Shown here: positions 26,991 through 27,261 of the stretch, piece after piece
Layout: each line of letters opens with the position of its first letter
Numbering within the stretch: position 1 is the first letter of the stretch
Assembly: GCA_000969725.1 (NCBI GenBank)
Contig: JXSR01S046677.1
Strand: one strand, 5' to 3'
DNA: 27,261 nt
Origin: Ophiothrix spiculata
Lineage: Eukaryota > Echinodermata > Ophiuroidea > Amphilepidida > Ophiotrichidae
Notes under the pieces: model-generated
What the model saw: the letters and a program-made list of their open reading frames with translations, nothing else
Told to the model about the DNA's origin: nothing
Databases searched by the model: none
Program-made: the position numbers and the translations under genes

Positions 26991-27261
26991 ATTGATTTCC
27001 TGTTCTCACTGTCGCAATAAAGTACTACTTCCCGTGCCAAATGTCAATGTGGTATTGAGTCTACTTATCAGGATTTATTTATTTCTAGTGGTTTAAAACT
27101 AAATTACAAGAAATATTACCTTATAAAAATATATAAAACATCAAGATTACACACTTATTTCATAATATAGCTTACACTAACTTAAAATGATGAAAACTTA
27201 TAACGATAGAACGTACACTTTAAATAATATGATATTAAATTAAAACATAACATGCTGTACA
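26991..27261. other. Unassigned AT-rich sequence to the window end
   Basis: No recognised feature. Confidence 0.4.

Overview
The window looks like AT-rich intergenic or intronic DNA from an animal nuclear genome. No open frame is long enough to be an intact gene, there is no bacterial-style gene packing, and most of what can be recognised is short non-autonomous DNA transposons (MITEs, foldback elements), tRNA-derived SINE fragments and old tandem repeats. Recurrent TAGGCCTA-type words (near 9073, 12341, 15946, 16811, 18354), together with TTAAAGG-ended MITEs, CGTAGCCAGG repeats and TACTGTAAAAC/TTTCGCG elements, recall marine invertebrates, perhaps an echinoderm or other invertebrate deuterostome. 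That placement is an inference and the species is not identified.

Layout. 1-4400: a GC-rich foldback (409-602), an element with an exact 8-bp target duplication (897-1267), and three TTAA-ended elements of 540-541 bp, each with a perfect off-centre palindrome (1811-2351, 3052-3592, 3709-4248). The last two are inverted copies of one family. 4400-7400: a SINE fragment, a G-tract foldback, a likely minus-strand 3'-terminal coding exon (5816-6017) and a terminal-inverted-repeat element. 8050-8570: two minus-strand exon candidates with a poly(A) signal. 9200-11720: paired nuclear-receptor-like sites, a tRNA-Lys-like SINE, an inverted repeat enclosing another TTAA element, and a CpG-containing patch. 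12.5-15.6 kb: a purine tract, a TA-flanked MITE and a dense CCAGTT(C/G)AACTGG cluster inside an inverted repeat. 15.66-18.42 kb: three more minus-strand exon candidates, interrupted by a hAT-type element with a perfect 8-bp duplication and a long foldback. 18.7-21.1 kb: a solo MITE end, a tRNA-like fragment and a degenerate tandem array. 21.3-27.3 kb: a foldback with a second copy of the 897-1267 family nested in it, a 180-210 bp tandem duplication, more tRNA-like fragments, a foldback MITE, a 5-bp-duplication element and several palindromes.

The only gene-like signal is a run of minus-strand splice-site pairs (18384-18418, 17628-17746, 15660-15807, 8474-8569, 8413 downwards, plus 5816-6017). 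It may be the 3' part of one or more protein genes or a spliced non-coding RNA. Reading frames do not join cleanly through all the pieces, so no protein is named. No intact rRNA or tRNA gene, CRISPR array or autonomous transposase was found.
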